From NCBI RefSeq assembly GCF_026745355.1, contig NC_079207.1:12832338-12896337 (forward strand): a DNA stretch of 64,000 bases, written 5' to 3'. The translations under genes and the position numbers were made by a program. Each line of letters begins with the position of its first letter. The first letter of the stretch is position 1. This stretch comes from Beta vulgaris subsp. vulgaris. Taxonomy: Eukaryota; Streptophyta; Magnoliopsida; Caryophyllales; Amaranthaceae. This document shows positions 34,561-55,591 of the stretch, piece after piece. The notes beneath the pieces are model-generated. The model was not told where the DNA came from. It saw nothing but the letters and a program-made list of their open reading frames with translations, and ran no database searches.

Positions 34561-35509
34561 ATTTTTTTTTTTGTAAAAGTTAGAGATCAGCCTTAAACTT
34601 ATCTGGATTCCACTGCCAATTTAACTCACATAGTCTCTGATTTGTTGAGGGACTCATACCAGATGACAGAATACACATGGGACATGCGCTCCAACAAAAT
34701 CAAACCCATCACACCAACCCACAGAATTAGAACCCATAGAATCAGAACAAGACATAGATGCCAAAATCTGATTTGAAGAATCATTACTTGATTAATTCTT
34801 AAGATTTTACCTGTTCCGTCTCCTTTACCGGTGAAGATGGCTCGACAATTTTTACTCCAATGCCTCTAGTTTTCTGCAAGTAAGAACACCTGCGGGACTC
34901 AAGCTTCAATTTTTGCCCTTTCCCCCATATCTACGCTCCCTAAACTAAACTCCGAGTGACCCACCGCATGCAACCCACATACAATAGCCCACTCAAACTT
35001 CTTTGCCTCATTTATGCTGTCAATGGCAACCCCTAAAGCCACAACTGCTTCGGGACTTAAACGATTTGCAGCCTCACCACTTTCATACATACGAGTGAAG
35101 TGAGCGAAATGAGAGCATTCAAAAAGTTGAACACACATATTAAGGAGGGTTTTTCTCTCTTGATCTTTTTGGCATGCGAGAACTGTTCTTATGGGCTAAA
35201 GGTTCATCATTTTCAGAAGAGATTAGTGAGATAGAAGAGAGACTGAGATGGAGAGGAAAAGGAGAAAGAGAATTGGCGATTGAGGGAGAAGAAAAGAAGA
35301 TAGTAGATCTAGGGTTTTGGTTTTCATTTTCGGGATCGAAAATGGAAAGAATTTGAAGGGGGGGTGATTTTAGGGTTATGATGTTTGGGTAGTTGGGGGA
35401 GAATTAATTGAAGATCATAAATGGAGGTAGTTGAAGGTTGGGGTTTGATTTCTGATTTTGGGATGGAGGGGATAGATAAGATGTGTAATTTTATTGGAAA
35501 TCATTAAGG
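34561..35509 (-). other. Unassigned region with a weak 79-codon frame
   Basis: A minus-strand frame at 34899-35138 ends VVALGVAIDSINEAKKFEW, then a short Gly/Ser-rich tail, with ordinary protein-like composition. A second minus-strand stretch near 34590-34680 can be read CELNWQWNPDKFKADL. I recognise neither. They may be remnants of one transposon-borne gene; no start, stop or splice pattern ties them together. Confidence 0.25.
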
Positions 35510-35517
35510 GGTAGGTT

Positions 35518-36526
35518 CAGTGGCGGACCCAGGATTTTGAATTTGGGGATACGAAATACAACAAACACAAAAGTAGCGGAAAAAAAGTTGACAAAAATTG
35601 TTTCATGGTGTGAGTGCTAACAAGTTGTAGTACGTCCTAGTTTCGACTTACTTTTTAGGAGCATAAAAAAGTTAAAAGTTTTTGGTGTTGTTAGACTTTT
35701 TTTTTTTTAGTATGTGAACTACTATATAATTAACCGACAAATTTAACAATTTATTTGGACTATGAAACTAATTGCATTGTTTTTTCCTCGATGTAAATAA
35801 AAATTCAACTGAAAAAACATCACTTCATGTGACCAAAATCTTGAATCATAATCCATTTTGTATAATCTGATAAGAAATAGGTAAACCCCACCCCCCAATT
35901 CACCAAAAGTCAGATTTATTATGAACTTACTACTATTTATTCCTTCCCAAGTTAATAAATTGTTCAATTTCAATTTCGAATTTTAATAAGTAAGCCCTAA
36001 CTAATTGATGAACCATGTCCACAGTCCACATTCAACAATCTACATCTAAAAATATTCAATTAATCTAATAATTTGACATGTATAAACTTATAAAAGTAGG
36101 AAAATGTGAAATTAAAACACAAAAATTGAAACCAAACCTCTGTGACTGTGAGTCAACAACGACGCCAATCGGAACTTTGAAGTTCGAATTAAAGGGCGTG
36201 CGAAACTGCGAAGTGCGAATGGCGGCCGGCGTCTCGGCGGTCGGAAGTTATTGCTCGGTAGTTTCAGACTTTCAGGTTTGAGAATTGAATGCCTTTCAGT
36301 ATTGAGAGAGAGAGGTGAGAGAATTAGAGGAGAGAAAGAGAAGAGAGAGAAGAGAGAGAAGAGAGGAGAGAGAAATAGATGGGAGAGTGAGAGTCTAAAA
36401 GAGAGGAGAGATACGCGTGCCTGCGCGAAATTCAAGCATTCCTTTTTTTTTTTAACGCTGATTTTTTTTTTTTTTGAATTTGGGGATACAACTGTACCCC
36501 CATGTACCCCTCTAGGTCCGCCACTG
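35518..36526. mobile_element. Non-autonomous hAT element (copy 2) with perfect 8-bp target duplication
   Basis: The inverted ends are CAGTGGCGGACCCAGGATTT (left) and CAGTGGCGGACCTAGAGGGG (right, complement). GGTAGGTT is duplicated exactly on both sides (35510-35517 and 36527-36534). CAGTGGCGGA ends with 8-bp duplications are a common plant hAT signature. The 1,009-bp body encodes no transposase. It includes a GC-richer stretch at 36120-36250 and a GA-rich tract at 36300-36400. Confidence 0.88.
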
Positions 36527-36534
36527 GGTAGGTT

Positions 36535-37055
36535 TATTTAGGTTAGTAATGTAATGTGGGTTAGGGAGTGATAATGATTGTTGAACCCTAGTTTTGATGT
36601 TGACAAAAGAACAAAGATGCAAACTAAGTAGTGAACTAATGAGTTATTTAAGTGTATGATTTTTAAGGTATCATTGAAAGGAACAAAGAGAATACTAAGT
36701 CAAGGAAGAAGTCAAGAGAGGATTTCAAAGACTAAGTAAAGATGTTTCTAGAAGTTGATACTGGAGCAGCATTGGATCAAGAAGAATAAAAGCAAGGCGT
36801 TTTATTTTCTAGTTCCATTGTAAAGGAACAAGTAATGTTGGTAAGGAACATTGGCAGTTTTATTTGAGAATGAGAGTTTGTTTCTTTATAAGGAACAAAC
36901 GAATTGGCACTAATATGTTGAATTTTGGATTTTTTTAGTAATGACATTGTTGTAAATATGTTGAATTTTTTTTACTAAAATAAGTAAGTTTTAGATTGTT
37001 GCAATTTCTGTGTTACATCCAAATATGAAAAATGTTGCATATTTTTTTTTGTTAT
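36535..37055. other. No gene seen
   Basis: AT-rich sequence between the hAT element and the 37-kb dispersed repeat. No feature with definable ends. Confidence 0.35.
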
Positions 37056-37735
37056 GGAGGAAGTATTATCATACAAAAACTGACTATTTCAGATAAAAAT
37101 TGACTATATCATATAACACCTAGTGCACAATAAGTTATTATGAATGGGATCCATTAGAATTTGTTATAATGGATTGGGCTCATAGTCAGGTTGTACATGT
37201 GTAGTTGTGTAGGAAATGTAGTTGCTAACCATATTAGCAACATTTGTAAAGTACATTGTCATGATTGATAACTTAATGTAACTATCTATACAAGGGAAGG
37301 TGGTTCCATGAATAGTACATCAGTACCCTAACCCTAAGCCCATGAAATAAATAAACCACGGGTACAATACTTGAGCCGTTTCAAAATGCAACACTTGATT
37401 CGGAAATGTCTTGTAAGAAAGATGAGAAAATATTTGCTTCCAAACGCAAAGAGAAATAGAGAAAACCAACGCTGTAATTGATTGGTTTAGGGAGAGGCCA
37501 AAGGAGTAATATGGTACTACGATATAATTAGGTTAGCTTGGAGAGTAAGTAAATAAGCTTTATAAATATAGGAGATTAGTGATACGAAGGGAGTATCAAG
37601 GAAGTATCGGAAAGTTCACTTTAATTGTTAGTTTGGCAGAGTGATCAAATCACTCGAGAACTTGGCAAATCTATTTTTATTTTCTGTAATTTCCATTAAA
37701 ATCAATCAAATATCATCAACTTCTTTTATTTTACT
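37056..37735 (+). repeat. Dispersed repeat, copy A (LTR-like; empty site for a MITE)
   Basis: This stretch aligns along its length with 57717-58660, sharing 'gtacattgtcatgattgata', 'acatcagtaccctaacccta', 'gatgagaaaatatttgcttc' and 'tttggcagagtgatcaaatc'. It has a TATA-like 'tttataaatatagg' near 37560 followed by a leader-like part ending 'caatcaaatatcatcaactt', so it may be a solo LTR; TG...CA ends were not established. At its left end it includes the MITE family motif (to about 37154). Copy A has plain '...cttaatgTAactatc' where copy B carries a Stowaway. Confidence 0.65.
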
Positions 37736-37953
37736 CCCATAATGGGGTATTATTAACATTTAACAATATCAAAATATAATGCCACATTCACCATCACTTT
37801 ATGTTCTCCTATGCATCATCACCGGAAAATATACACGCGCTACACAAAAAAGGAGAGATATGGATGGATGATCAAGTTAAATGTACTAAATAAACAAAAC
37901 TTCTACCATGCTACACTTTCTAAGAAAAGATGAGATCTTCTCACTAAGTACTC

Positions 37954-38402
37954 TTAGAAGACTCTTAAACTATGGTACTCAGACTCTTCATTTCCCTTAA
38001 ATACCCATACTGGAAACTCATAGAATCTGTAAAAACGAAGTTGACACTTAAACTTGGAGCTAACGAAAACAAAGATCCAGATAAGTAAACCAAGAGCGTC
38101 ATATGCCTGTTAATGATTTTCATAAGATAACATGGTATATTCCAGGAACGTGATCTTGTAAGATATAACAACGGCATCAAACTATCTCAAAAAGCTTTCA
38201 CTTACATAGCAACGTTTCTTTCCACTTGCATGTTGAATAGATATATCTTTCGTGCAAGACTCCATTGGAGAACTCTTATAGAAGGTAGAGACAGATCCAA
38301 GTTAAGAGGTGCAGGGTTGTTTACTGAACTAGACAAGGAAGCAATCACCAGTTTTCTGGACCTATAAGCTTGCATTGAAAAGGCATGCAGACATTTGATC
38401 AT
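37954..38402 (-). other. Two exon-like segments of unknown gene
   Basis: A minus-strand frame from ATG at 38402 reaches a GTAAGT donor at 38205. A TTAACAG acceptor at 38107 opens a second segment ending near 37954-37965. Joined, they could encode about 100 residues in the donor's own frame, or, in another frame, a product ending AYDALGLLIWIFVFVSSKFK. I recognise neither product. Could be a remnant or a chance arrangement. Confidence 0.2.
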
Positions 38403-39055
38403 TTTCAGTTATATGCTGCCAATATTCAAAGGAGTCCATCAAAGCAAGATAAAGGATGATTTTGATAAGGAGTGAATAATGGTAGCTAGGTGACCCTGCA
38501 CATATAGAGAGCAAAGCCAAACACTGTAAAAGAGGAATCAAATAGCCTATTCATTTTTTTGGCAATTAAATATATAGCCTATTCATCAACTATGTTTTAC
38601 GGAAAGAGGAATATAAAACTCAAGGCATATGAACAGAAACAGAAAATTAAGTTATAAGAAAAAGGGGGGAAAAAAAAGTGTCTACAGGAGTGGTAACTGG
38701 TAAATGCCTCTCGAATTCACCTTCTCAGGAGAGTGGAGGAGATTCCAAGAGGAAAGAAAATGAAGACAAGGCTGAGTTGCCCCTTCTACCATCCGAGGTG
38801 GGATATGGATCCTTCTTTGCTTAGTTTGTTCTATGGAATAGGCCCTCTTACTCTATCTCATGTCGGAGTAGATTACGTATGAATTTGAATACCCACAAAC
38901 CTCTAAGAGGTCAGCTACTTAGTCGATTTGAACTAAGGTATCTCAAATATCAACTATTCTTTGACAGCTAGAACCTTTTTCACCCCAAAGTAGAAAATAT
39001 AATTCCATCATCTTTAATGATCAAATCATCAGGCTCCAAAAATGAAACCTAGTTA
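38403..39055. other. No gene seen
   Basis: Non-coding sequence; the part at 38760-38960 has the composition of a worn retroelement or SINE but no identifiable ends. Confidence 0.3.
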
Positions 39056-39339
39056 CTCCCTCCGTCTTTTTTTATTTGCTACAAGCACTTTTTCACAAAG
39101 ACCAAGGAGGGAGTGGGGACTATTGACATAAATGGAATTAACAAAAAAGCAAATAGGTAAATTGTGGGACCTATGTATTATATATGGAAACATTTACAAA
39201 ATCAAGAAGGGAGTGATGGCAAATTTGTAAATAAAGTGTGGGACCTATGTACTATATATGGAAATATTTGCAAATGTAGCAAATAAATTGAAACACCCCT
39301 AAATGACAAAATGTAGCAAATAAAAAAAGACGGAGGGAG
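39056..39339. mobile_element. Stowaway MITE (284 bp)
   Basis: The ends are CTCCCTCCGTCTTTTTTTAT and its inverted counterpart ...AAAAAAAGACGGAGGGAG, flanked by TA (39054-39055 and 39340-39341). Typical Stowaway size and termini. Confidence 0.88.
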
Positions 39340-39481
39340 TACTTATCAACTGTGACCAAAGCTTCTCTCTTTTCTTATAGCAGCTATTATCTACTGCCAG
39401 TCACTTTTATCCATCATTCCTTGTGTTATCCACATGACTATTTGTGAGTTGTGACCATAAACTTCTCCACAGGCGCAAATG

Positions 39482-39610
39482 TCAAATTGTTATCTCCTGT
39501 AACTTTTCTGATTCGTCCATAACAAAAGCTGCAGTTGGGGGAGGGGGAAACACTTCGAGACCAAGTGTTTGCCTGATAAATTCTTCACATGGGTCAAAGC
39601 CTTGATTCAA
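39482..39610 (-). other. Possible terminal exon of an unrecognised gene
   Basis: A minus-strand frame reads GFDPCEEFIRQTLGLEVF, then PPPPTAAFVMDESEKLQEIT, then Ile and a stop at 39482. A TTGAATCAAG just upstream could act as an acceptor. The sequence looks protein-like (amphipathic, acidic tail), but no upstream exon is identifiable between here and the end of DEAH13 at 40501. It may be a fragment of a lost gene. Confidence 0.3.
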
Positions 39611-40500
39611 AAAATTGGTGAGAAAAAGGACATAAAAGCTAGGAGCTGAAGACACATAGGAGCTGCCAGTGTTACTAAATGGATTAACAATTAAGCTAAA
39701 AGAAATGTTTATCAAACTCAAGTTTTACAATAAATATACCATGTCCATGACTACCATTCACCTATATAGTACGTTTATCAAACTCGTTGCATATATTGAG
39801 TTTATTAACCTAAAGAAGTGCTCAATAAATAACAATTAGGGTTCATGAAGATAAGTAGATAACCAAGGATGCATCTGATATCATTCCCAAATGATAACCA
39901 CACTTCGTACACAGATCTTGCAAAGCTCGAGATAAAAAAAAAAACGAGCTCCTGTAGGGTATAACACAACACCTTTTCAATATCTTTGCTTAATGGACTT
40001 CCGAGTTGAGGCACCATGATGAGCTCGAGCTTTATCAGTGAAGATTGGCATCTTACAGTAACTAGCAATGGAAGATGAGCTCCTGACTCCAGTAAATTGA
40101 GTTGCAAACTCACAGTTCAATATAAATGCCAGCAAAATTTCTCCTCAGCAGCTTCACAAGTAGCTGATTACAGTTCAAATCTCATTATTTGAAGTAGCTA
40201 GCAAAATATAATCTGACTAAAAGCAGTTCTTAACAATACCCAAAATCATAATACCTGTGATAGTGAAGTTGGTAGGGAGAGCCAAAATATTATAATTTCA
40301 TGTCAGTCGAACATAAAAGTGAGATCAACAAAGTATCCAGAACTCAGAAGTGGAGAATAAGTTTTCAAAAATTACCCTGGTAAATTACGTTTACTTACCT
40401 CCAGATCAGTAAAATATTTCAAGTAATCCAGTGTGTTTATACACAAATAGAGTTTCCATGTGAAATAATATATCAGAAGCCTTATCCATAAAGCTGAAAA

Positions 40501-49416
<8,916 letters not shown>

Positions 49417-50007
49417 GCTACAAAAATGGCGACATAGGAGAATTATAAGCTTGGTACATTATTCATTGAACAAAGAATTTCATATTAAACTAATTTAAAT
49501 TTGCAAATTTTGTAAAATTAAAGGTTCAATCTTGCCATCTTCGACCCAGTGGATTCAGGATTTCACCCACGTGGGTTCGGAATCGATGAGACGTTAAACA
49601 AAAAAAATCAAATTCAATTCAAGTTTGGAATTACAACCAATAACTACGGGAATGACTTCTTAAATTACAAAAATGACAAGGACAAAAAACTAGAAAATCA
49701 TTCTACAAGTTTTCATACTCGAAGATTGATGATTTAGGCTTTGTAAAATAATAAAACTTCTCTTGAACTTCATTATGAACACTACCAATATTACCACCAA
49801 CATGCTTTTCAAATCTTTCAATTTTGTTCCAACCCCTAATCTCATAATCATGAATACTTAAATTAAACAAATAAAACTTCATTTAACATTAATCATCCCC
49901 TCCATAATCCAAATTAAACTTCAATAATCAAATTCACCCAACTAATAATCTCATCGCAACAAAAATCGTCTAAACAAGAAGATTTATCTAAGGAACAAAA
50001 CAAGAAC

Positions 50008-50095
50008 CTGGAAAAAGCTTCTGCAATTCGAGCCTCTTAGCGTATGAGTGACGGAAGCTCACTGCCTCAGAGGTTCAAAAGCTGTAGGTTGGGCA
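50008..50095 (-). promoter_or_regulatory. Likely 5' UTR exon of DEAH13
   Basis: Minus-strand sequence has a CCAG|GTTCTT donor at 50008, joining a TTTTTGTAG acceptor at 49418 directly before C-ATG. The upstream limit of the exon is estimated. There is no strong TATA box just upstream, though the area is AT-rich. Confidence 0.45.
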
Positions 50096-50240
50096 CCGTT
50101 AGGGTGATATGTTGTTTAACTATACGGCAATACCTAATTACCTATGTACTACTATAAAATACTACTATGTGGTTTAAGATTTTTTTTAATGTAAAAGACC
50201 TCAAAATATAACACTAATAGATAAAAAAAAAAAAAATGAA

Positions 50241-50508
50241 TGGACCAGGTTTATAGTAACTTATTGTACACATAAGAAATTATATAATATAGCTTGTTTT
50301 CGTTTGACATATTTAGTTTTCATTTGATATAATCAGTTTTTGTATGATATAATCACTTTTTATATAGTCAATTTTGATATGACATAGTCAATTTTCTAAT
50401 ATAGTCCGTTTTCTTATAATATAATTGGACCTTTTTTTCCTAATATAGTTAGTTCTTGTGTGATAAATTCAATTTGGGTGCATAATAAATTATTGTAAAC
50501 TCGGTCCA
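50241..50508. mobile_element. MITE-like element with 'tatatcat' subrepeats (about 270 bp)
   Basis: The left end TGGACCAGGTTTATAGTAAC is mirrored at the right by the complement of ...TTATTGTAAACTCGGTCCA. Between them is a series of roughly 20-base subrepeats such as 'tttgatataatcagttttt' and 'tatgatataatcactttt'. Related copies lie at about 30800, 37060-37154 and 57661-57855. Target duplication is not certain. Confidence 0.5.
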
Positions 50509-50624
50509 CCCAGGTGTATTGTAAAGATAAAATTACTAATATTATTTTTATTACTAGCCTTATATATACAATATAATTACATGATATTTGAATTATTATT
50601 AGCCTTATATTTTTTTGTTTGGAT

Positions 50625-50765
50625 TGAGAGATGAATTGTCCTACCAGACACTCTGAGAGTAAGGGGAGGATAATAAAATTTCAACCCTCAAAATGCCCCG
50701 AGTAGGAATTGAACCCTCAACCTCAAGGTTGGAAGACACAATCCTGACCACTAAGCAAAGCTTAT
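50625..50765 (-). repeat. tRNA-derived SINE
   Basis: On the minus strand GCTTAGTGGTCAGGATTG is followed by GAGGGTTCAATTCCTACTC, good matches to polymerase III A and B boxes. A body of about 80 bases follows, ending in a T-rich run near 50610-50620. Target duplications were not pinned down. Confidence 0.6.
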
Positions 50766-51248
50766 TTTGGTATTATTACATTATATGTATATGTTATATT
50801 ACATAATCACTCTGAAAGATATAACAAATATATATTGAATTCAAATATTATTATCCTAACTTTTATCATTGCCAAGTAGTACATAAATTCTCCAAAAGGT
50901 ACCTTAATTTACAATAAGTATTAAATTTAATTAATATTATGAAAATTATGAGTTACCATAATCACATCATGATGATAATAGATAACTACTCTCCCGTTTT
51001 CAAATAGAGTTCCTATTTCTTGTGGGCACAAATATTTAAGAGTAATCATAAGTGAGTCCTTAGTTGTATTAAATCAGAATTAAAAATTAAAGTTTGTACA
51101 TTATTCATTAATAGTCTATTACTTTATTTGGGGGGAATGTGGATCACTTTACAAAGTCATATTCCCTCTGTTTTCTTGTGTTATTCTTGTATTCTCCATT
51201 GGAAAATTTCAATATGTTGTTCCTATTAGAATTTTTCCATAAATAATA

Positions 51249-51507
51249 CTTCATCTGTTTCTAAATAAGTGACACATTTACATAGTGTTTACTATTCGCA
51301 GTTTAAACTTTAATTAGCTTTGGTGATTTACATTTTAGGAAAAACATAGTCATGTGGGATCTTGTTAGATTTGTCTTAATGTGAATTTTTTTAATATCAA
51401 CTTTTTATAATTTTTACTTATTGATAATTGAAGATATTAATGGTTAAAATAATGCATTGGCAAACGTGAAAACAAGAAGTGTTGCACTTATTTAAAAACG
51501 GAGGAAG
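51249..51507. mobile_element. Stowaway MITE (259 bp)
   Basis: CTTCATCTGTTTCTAAATAA at the left and the inverted ...TTATTTAAAAACGGAGGAAG at the right, with TA on both sides (51247-51248, 51508-51509). The inner 'gtgacac' and 'gtgttgcac' also pair. Somewhat diverged. Confidence 0.75.
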
Positions 51508-51687
51508 TATGATATATAAATTAAATTTTACATTAGTTTTATGTTGTAATAAATGTGTTCACATTATTTACTAGTCATTTTTTACCTTTTAACCCCTCAA
51601 ACTTTTGCCTAATTGATTGTGTAACATCTAGTAACTCAAAGAATAATTAATGTGTTCACACTAGTTTATAGTTATTTTACTTTTTTA

Positions 51688-51973
51688 CTACCTCCGTTTC
51701 CTAAAGATCTTCCTTCTTTCCATTTAAGTGCGTTTCCAAAAGATCTTCCCTCTTTTACTTTATTCCTTATTTGGAATTTTTTTTCCCTTTTTATCCTCTC
51801 ATGTCCCTATCATATGATCCCTTTCTCTCTCCTACTTTAACCCCTTTTTATTTGTTTATTTATATTGACCCCTTTCTCTCTCCTACTTTACCCACCCCAT
51901 ACCCCCACACAATGGATCTTCCTTGGTATCTGTAGGAACAATAACAAGGAAGATCTTTAGGAAACGGAGGTAG
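51688..51973. mobile_element. Stowaway MITE (286 bp)
   Basis: CTACCTCCGTTTCCTAAAGA and its inverted counterpart ...TCTTTAGGAAACGGAGGTAG, flanked by TA (51686-51687, 51974-51975). It shares the 'aaagatcttcc' subterminal block with the DEAH13 intron copy. Confidence 0.85.
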
Positions 51974-53410
51974 TACCCATAAATTTTTTGTATCATTGGT
52001 TGCCTCCAATAGAATAATTCAAAAGGACAAAAATCTTTAATTTCAATTAATTTTATTTTATTTAAAATAGTGGAATCTTGCTTTTTTTTTTTTTTTTACT
52101 TGCATTGGTCTCTTCCCCGATTCCAAATAGGAACAACAAAAGAAAATGGGGGGAGTATTATTTATGGGGAAGTGAGTAATATAATAAAAAGTGAAAGCCA
52201 TATAATATTTTTAATTGGTGGATTCATATCAAATACGAAAATGGAAAATTTATATGGGACAAACATAAATGAAAAAATGGAAACATTATTTAGGGATGGA
52301 GGGAATAATATTTATTGACAAAAATTCATTCATGTTTCGTAAAATTATACTTCTTACGTTGTAATAAACTCTGAGAAAATACTACAAATGACATACAAAT
52401 ATCATCTTCATATTTAAAATAGGAAAGAGAATCGATAAATAATAATAGTAATTATTATTATTATTGTTATTGTTGTTGTTGTTGTTATTATTATAATAAT
52501 AATCAATTTTATTGTATTCATAAATTTAAGTAGAGCATAACAATTTTACTTGGTATTTGTTAAACTAAAGTTGTATGGGTCAAAAGTCAAGACAAATGCA
52601 GCTGAACTAAGCTAATCTAAAAAAATTAAATCAACTACATTAGAAAGAATCTGAAAATGTAAAAGTTGGAACATAATCAGTACAGGAAAAAAAACTAACA
52701 AAAGTCAAATTAATTGAATTAAACTAAATTATTTGGTTCGAACCAAAAATGAACTAACGGACTAGATTAATACCTTTATTTGTTTACATATATCAATTGA
52801 CCTTTTTAATGTTGTGATGAAATGTTCAAAACAAAAGCTTGCAACACCATTAGTCCATTACAATTAGCAACCAAAATTTGACTCACTTTTCACCAATTTA
52901 TGACTCCAAAATACAAAAAAAAAAGGAGTTGAATAATCAGAGTGTTGGCAGTGAACTTTTCATCAACTTTTAAATTTTATGTTGGCACTGAAAATCTAAT
53001 AATATAAATTAAGTAAAATAAATTAATAAAACTTAGAGTAATAGTGAATCGTAACTATAGACACATAGTAGTGTCTCTCCATTAAGGATTCGATGATGAA
53101 ACATATCGTGTCTTTAATTGGTCTAACCTAAGGGGAATTAAAATGGTCTGAAAAGCCATCTCGAAACTATTTTTGTAAAGTGTTGAAGTCCTATTTTAAA
53201 GCCCAAATAACTATTCGTGATAGTTAATTGCATTTTGAGCCCATAAATAAAATTTGGAGCCCAATCTTTTAATAATTAATTATTTATGATAATTAATTAT
53301 TTTATTTTTAATAAATAAATGTTTTCAAAGATATTTTCATAATAAAAATCACATTTCCGGAGTTAAAATACAAAAGAAAATCGTTAAAATATGATTTATA
53401 AAAAGCTATC
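51974..53410. other. AT-rich region with microsatellite and worn MITE ends
   Basis: 'gggatggagggaataata' near 52290-52312 and 'attccctctgttttcttgt' near 51162-51180 look like worn Stowaway-type termini facing each other around the two intact MITEs. A trinucleotide tract of ATT/TTG repeats lies at 52436-52505. No gene is seen. Confidence 0.4.
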
Positions 53411-53419
53411 AAAATGTGT

Positions 53420-53705
53420 CAAAAAGTCAAGCGGTGCGCCTGACGCCGGGGTCCAACTGCGTCAGGACCAATATGCTCTTACACGTGGCATTACGCGTCA
53501 CACAGAGTCGTGCGCCTATTGCACTCCTCTGAGTGACGCGCAATGTTTTTTTCTATCTTTTTTGAAGCGCATGCAACGTGTATGTAGCTGATTGAGCATG
53601 TTGCGTCAGGTACACCAATATGTGCCTGACACATGTAATTGTGCGTCAAGCAAAGACGAGCGCCGTCTAGCGCACTCTTTGTGTGACTCGCAAATTTTGT
53701 TTTCC
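53420..53705. repeat. Tandem duplication with GCGTCA motifs
   Basis: Two diverged units of about 150 bases: one has 'gcgtcaggaccaatatgctc', 'acgcgtcacacagagtcgtg' and 'gtgacgcgcaa'; the second has 'gcgtcaggtacaccaatatg', 'gtgcgtcaagcaaagacgag' and 'gtgactcgcaaa'. A 'cctataagtagg' TATA-like box follows at about 53703-53714. This resembles enhancer repeats in the promoter part of an LTR, but no LTR ends were found. Confidence 0.45.
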
Positions 53706-54363
53706 TATAAGTAGGTCTTGATTTCCCACGGTCTTCACACGGTTTTTTCATATAACTTTCGTACTTCTACACTTCGACACTTTATGAACTTTTACGAATT
53801 CTCTCCAAAGCTTTCATATTTTTCAATAGAAAAACTCATACAAACAAACACATTCATACATCTAATACACACGTTCATATTTTCAGACTTTACGATTGTT
53901 TGTCCCAAAGATTGTCAATCTCTCAGACCCAAGCCATGGTATAATACGAGGGCCCTTGAATAAATCCTTTATATTCATTTTGAAGTTACCAACTATTTCT
54001 TTCATGATGCAGATCTTTAATAAAAATTGTTCCTTTGTACATTATGACCTTTTTTTCTTTTTATTTATTTTTCATATTCATATGCATGCTACATGATTGT
54101 CTTGTTTTAATGCTTTCATCACCCATATGATTATTATTGCTAATCAAAGACCTAAAAAACTGTTCTAATATACATCAGATAAATTAAATTAACCTGTTAG
54201 GTTCCCTGTAATTTGATTACATAATAACTTATCACTAAAAATAGTCTTTTTATGTGTTTCCTAAACCAACCTAGACTAATTATTTTTAGGGTGCATGAAA
54301 ATATTGTATGGTTATTCTAATGCATAAAAATTGACATGGATCGATATTATGTAGAGGCCAGCA

Positions 54364-54690
54364 ATGAGTGACATGGTTCATGACCTCAAGTCCTATAACG
54401 AGCAAAACCCTCGTTTTGTGTTAGTACCCTCACCTCCGAACTTAATATTTGGTTCATTGACAATCTATAGAGTCAGGAAGGGAAAATTTACATTGAATAA
54501 GTCTCTAATTTGTCCCTATGATTTCCCATATCCAATTAGGTTTACGAGTCTTCCTTTAAAGACTTGTTGGCGATTTCAAAAACATTTTCAAGAAAACTTT
54601 TACAATGAGGTAGTCAAATACGCGCTTATCCCGCCTAGGCAAAAAAACACGCCTACAGTGACCCAAATACCGTATCGAAGAAGAGGTTAA
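54364..54690 (+). CDS. Unrecognised 108-codon ORF
   Basis: A frame opening MSDMVHDLKSYNEQNPRFVL and ending with a basic tail (PTVTQIPYRRRG). The composition is protein-like (aromatic residues, Pro, Lys/Arg) and codon use is not low-complexity, but I know no family for it. It sits about 650 bases downstream of the TATA-like box at 53703. It could be a remnant of a retroelement 5' region. No splice extension was evident. Confidence 0.25.
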   Translation: MSDMVHDLKSYNEQNPRFVLVPSPPNLIFGSLTIYRVRKGKFTLNKSLICPYDFPYPIRFTSLPLKTCWRFQKHFQENFYNEVVKYALIPPRQKNTPTVTQIPYRRRG

Positions 54691-55591
54691 CCACTAACAG
54701 TTATGTTTAACAAAAATGGCAATCCAAAACTTCCGATTGCCGAATCGTAAATGTTGTTTCGGGACGGTTAACCACCCATGATAGTTAAAACTCATCAAGT
54801 AATAAAAAATGTGACTGACGTGTTATTTACTTTTTGTTAACTTTGTTTTTTCTCTGCCTTCTCTAATCCTATGTAATGTATTTGGATGATTAATAGTTTA
54901 AAATGTGAAATTAACCCAAATTATTGGTCAACTTAAGAGTGCACATTATATAAGGGATTTGAAACTTAAATCAAATGATGCCATTTGAAATTCTAAAAAT
55001 CAATTGGCTTGCAAAAAATTTTCACTTTCTCATTCTCTTTCTTCAACTTTCTCGTCCTTTCATCTCCTCTGATACAACGAAACCCGAGACAGAAGCAATA
55101 AAATACACAAAGCCATCTAACATGTTATGACCTGAACCAATCTCAATTTGAACAATTCGATTGGCAATAAAGAAATGTTTCCCTAATTTTGTTTTGTAGG
55201 AAGCAAAATATGTGTTAGAATTAAGATGGGAAATAAATTGAGTATATTTCCATGATATTATTATCTATGCGAGCGTTTGCTCATTTGATTTTTTTTAAAA
55301 TGAGAGTTGTATAGTTATTAGTGATAAGAAGTTTGTTAAAATGTCATCATAATCTTTTTAGGTGTGTAGTACGAATTGATGGAGGATATATAAAAGTAAC
55401 AATACTAACTGAATTTCTTTTGTGCTTTTATTATCAGCAAAACTATCATTTAACTCACTTTACCAATTACCATCTCTAATAACCAAAACTTAGTAATAGG
55501 AGAGTTATAACCTAAAAGGTTATTTGTTTCATTACGATTTCTTGAATACAAGTTGATTTCTAATTCACGTTGAACGTGAAAGGTTGAACTC
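54691..55591. other. No gene seen
   Basis: AT-rich sequence with a CT-rich patch at 55020-55080. The right edge borders the Copia-type LTR. Confidence 0.35.
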
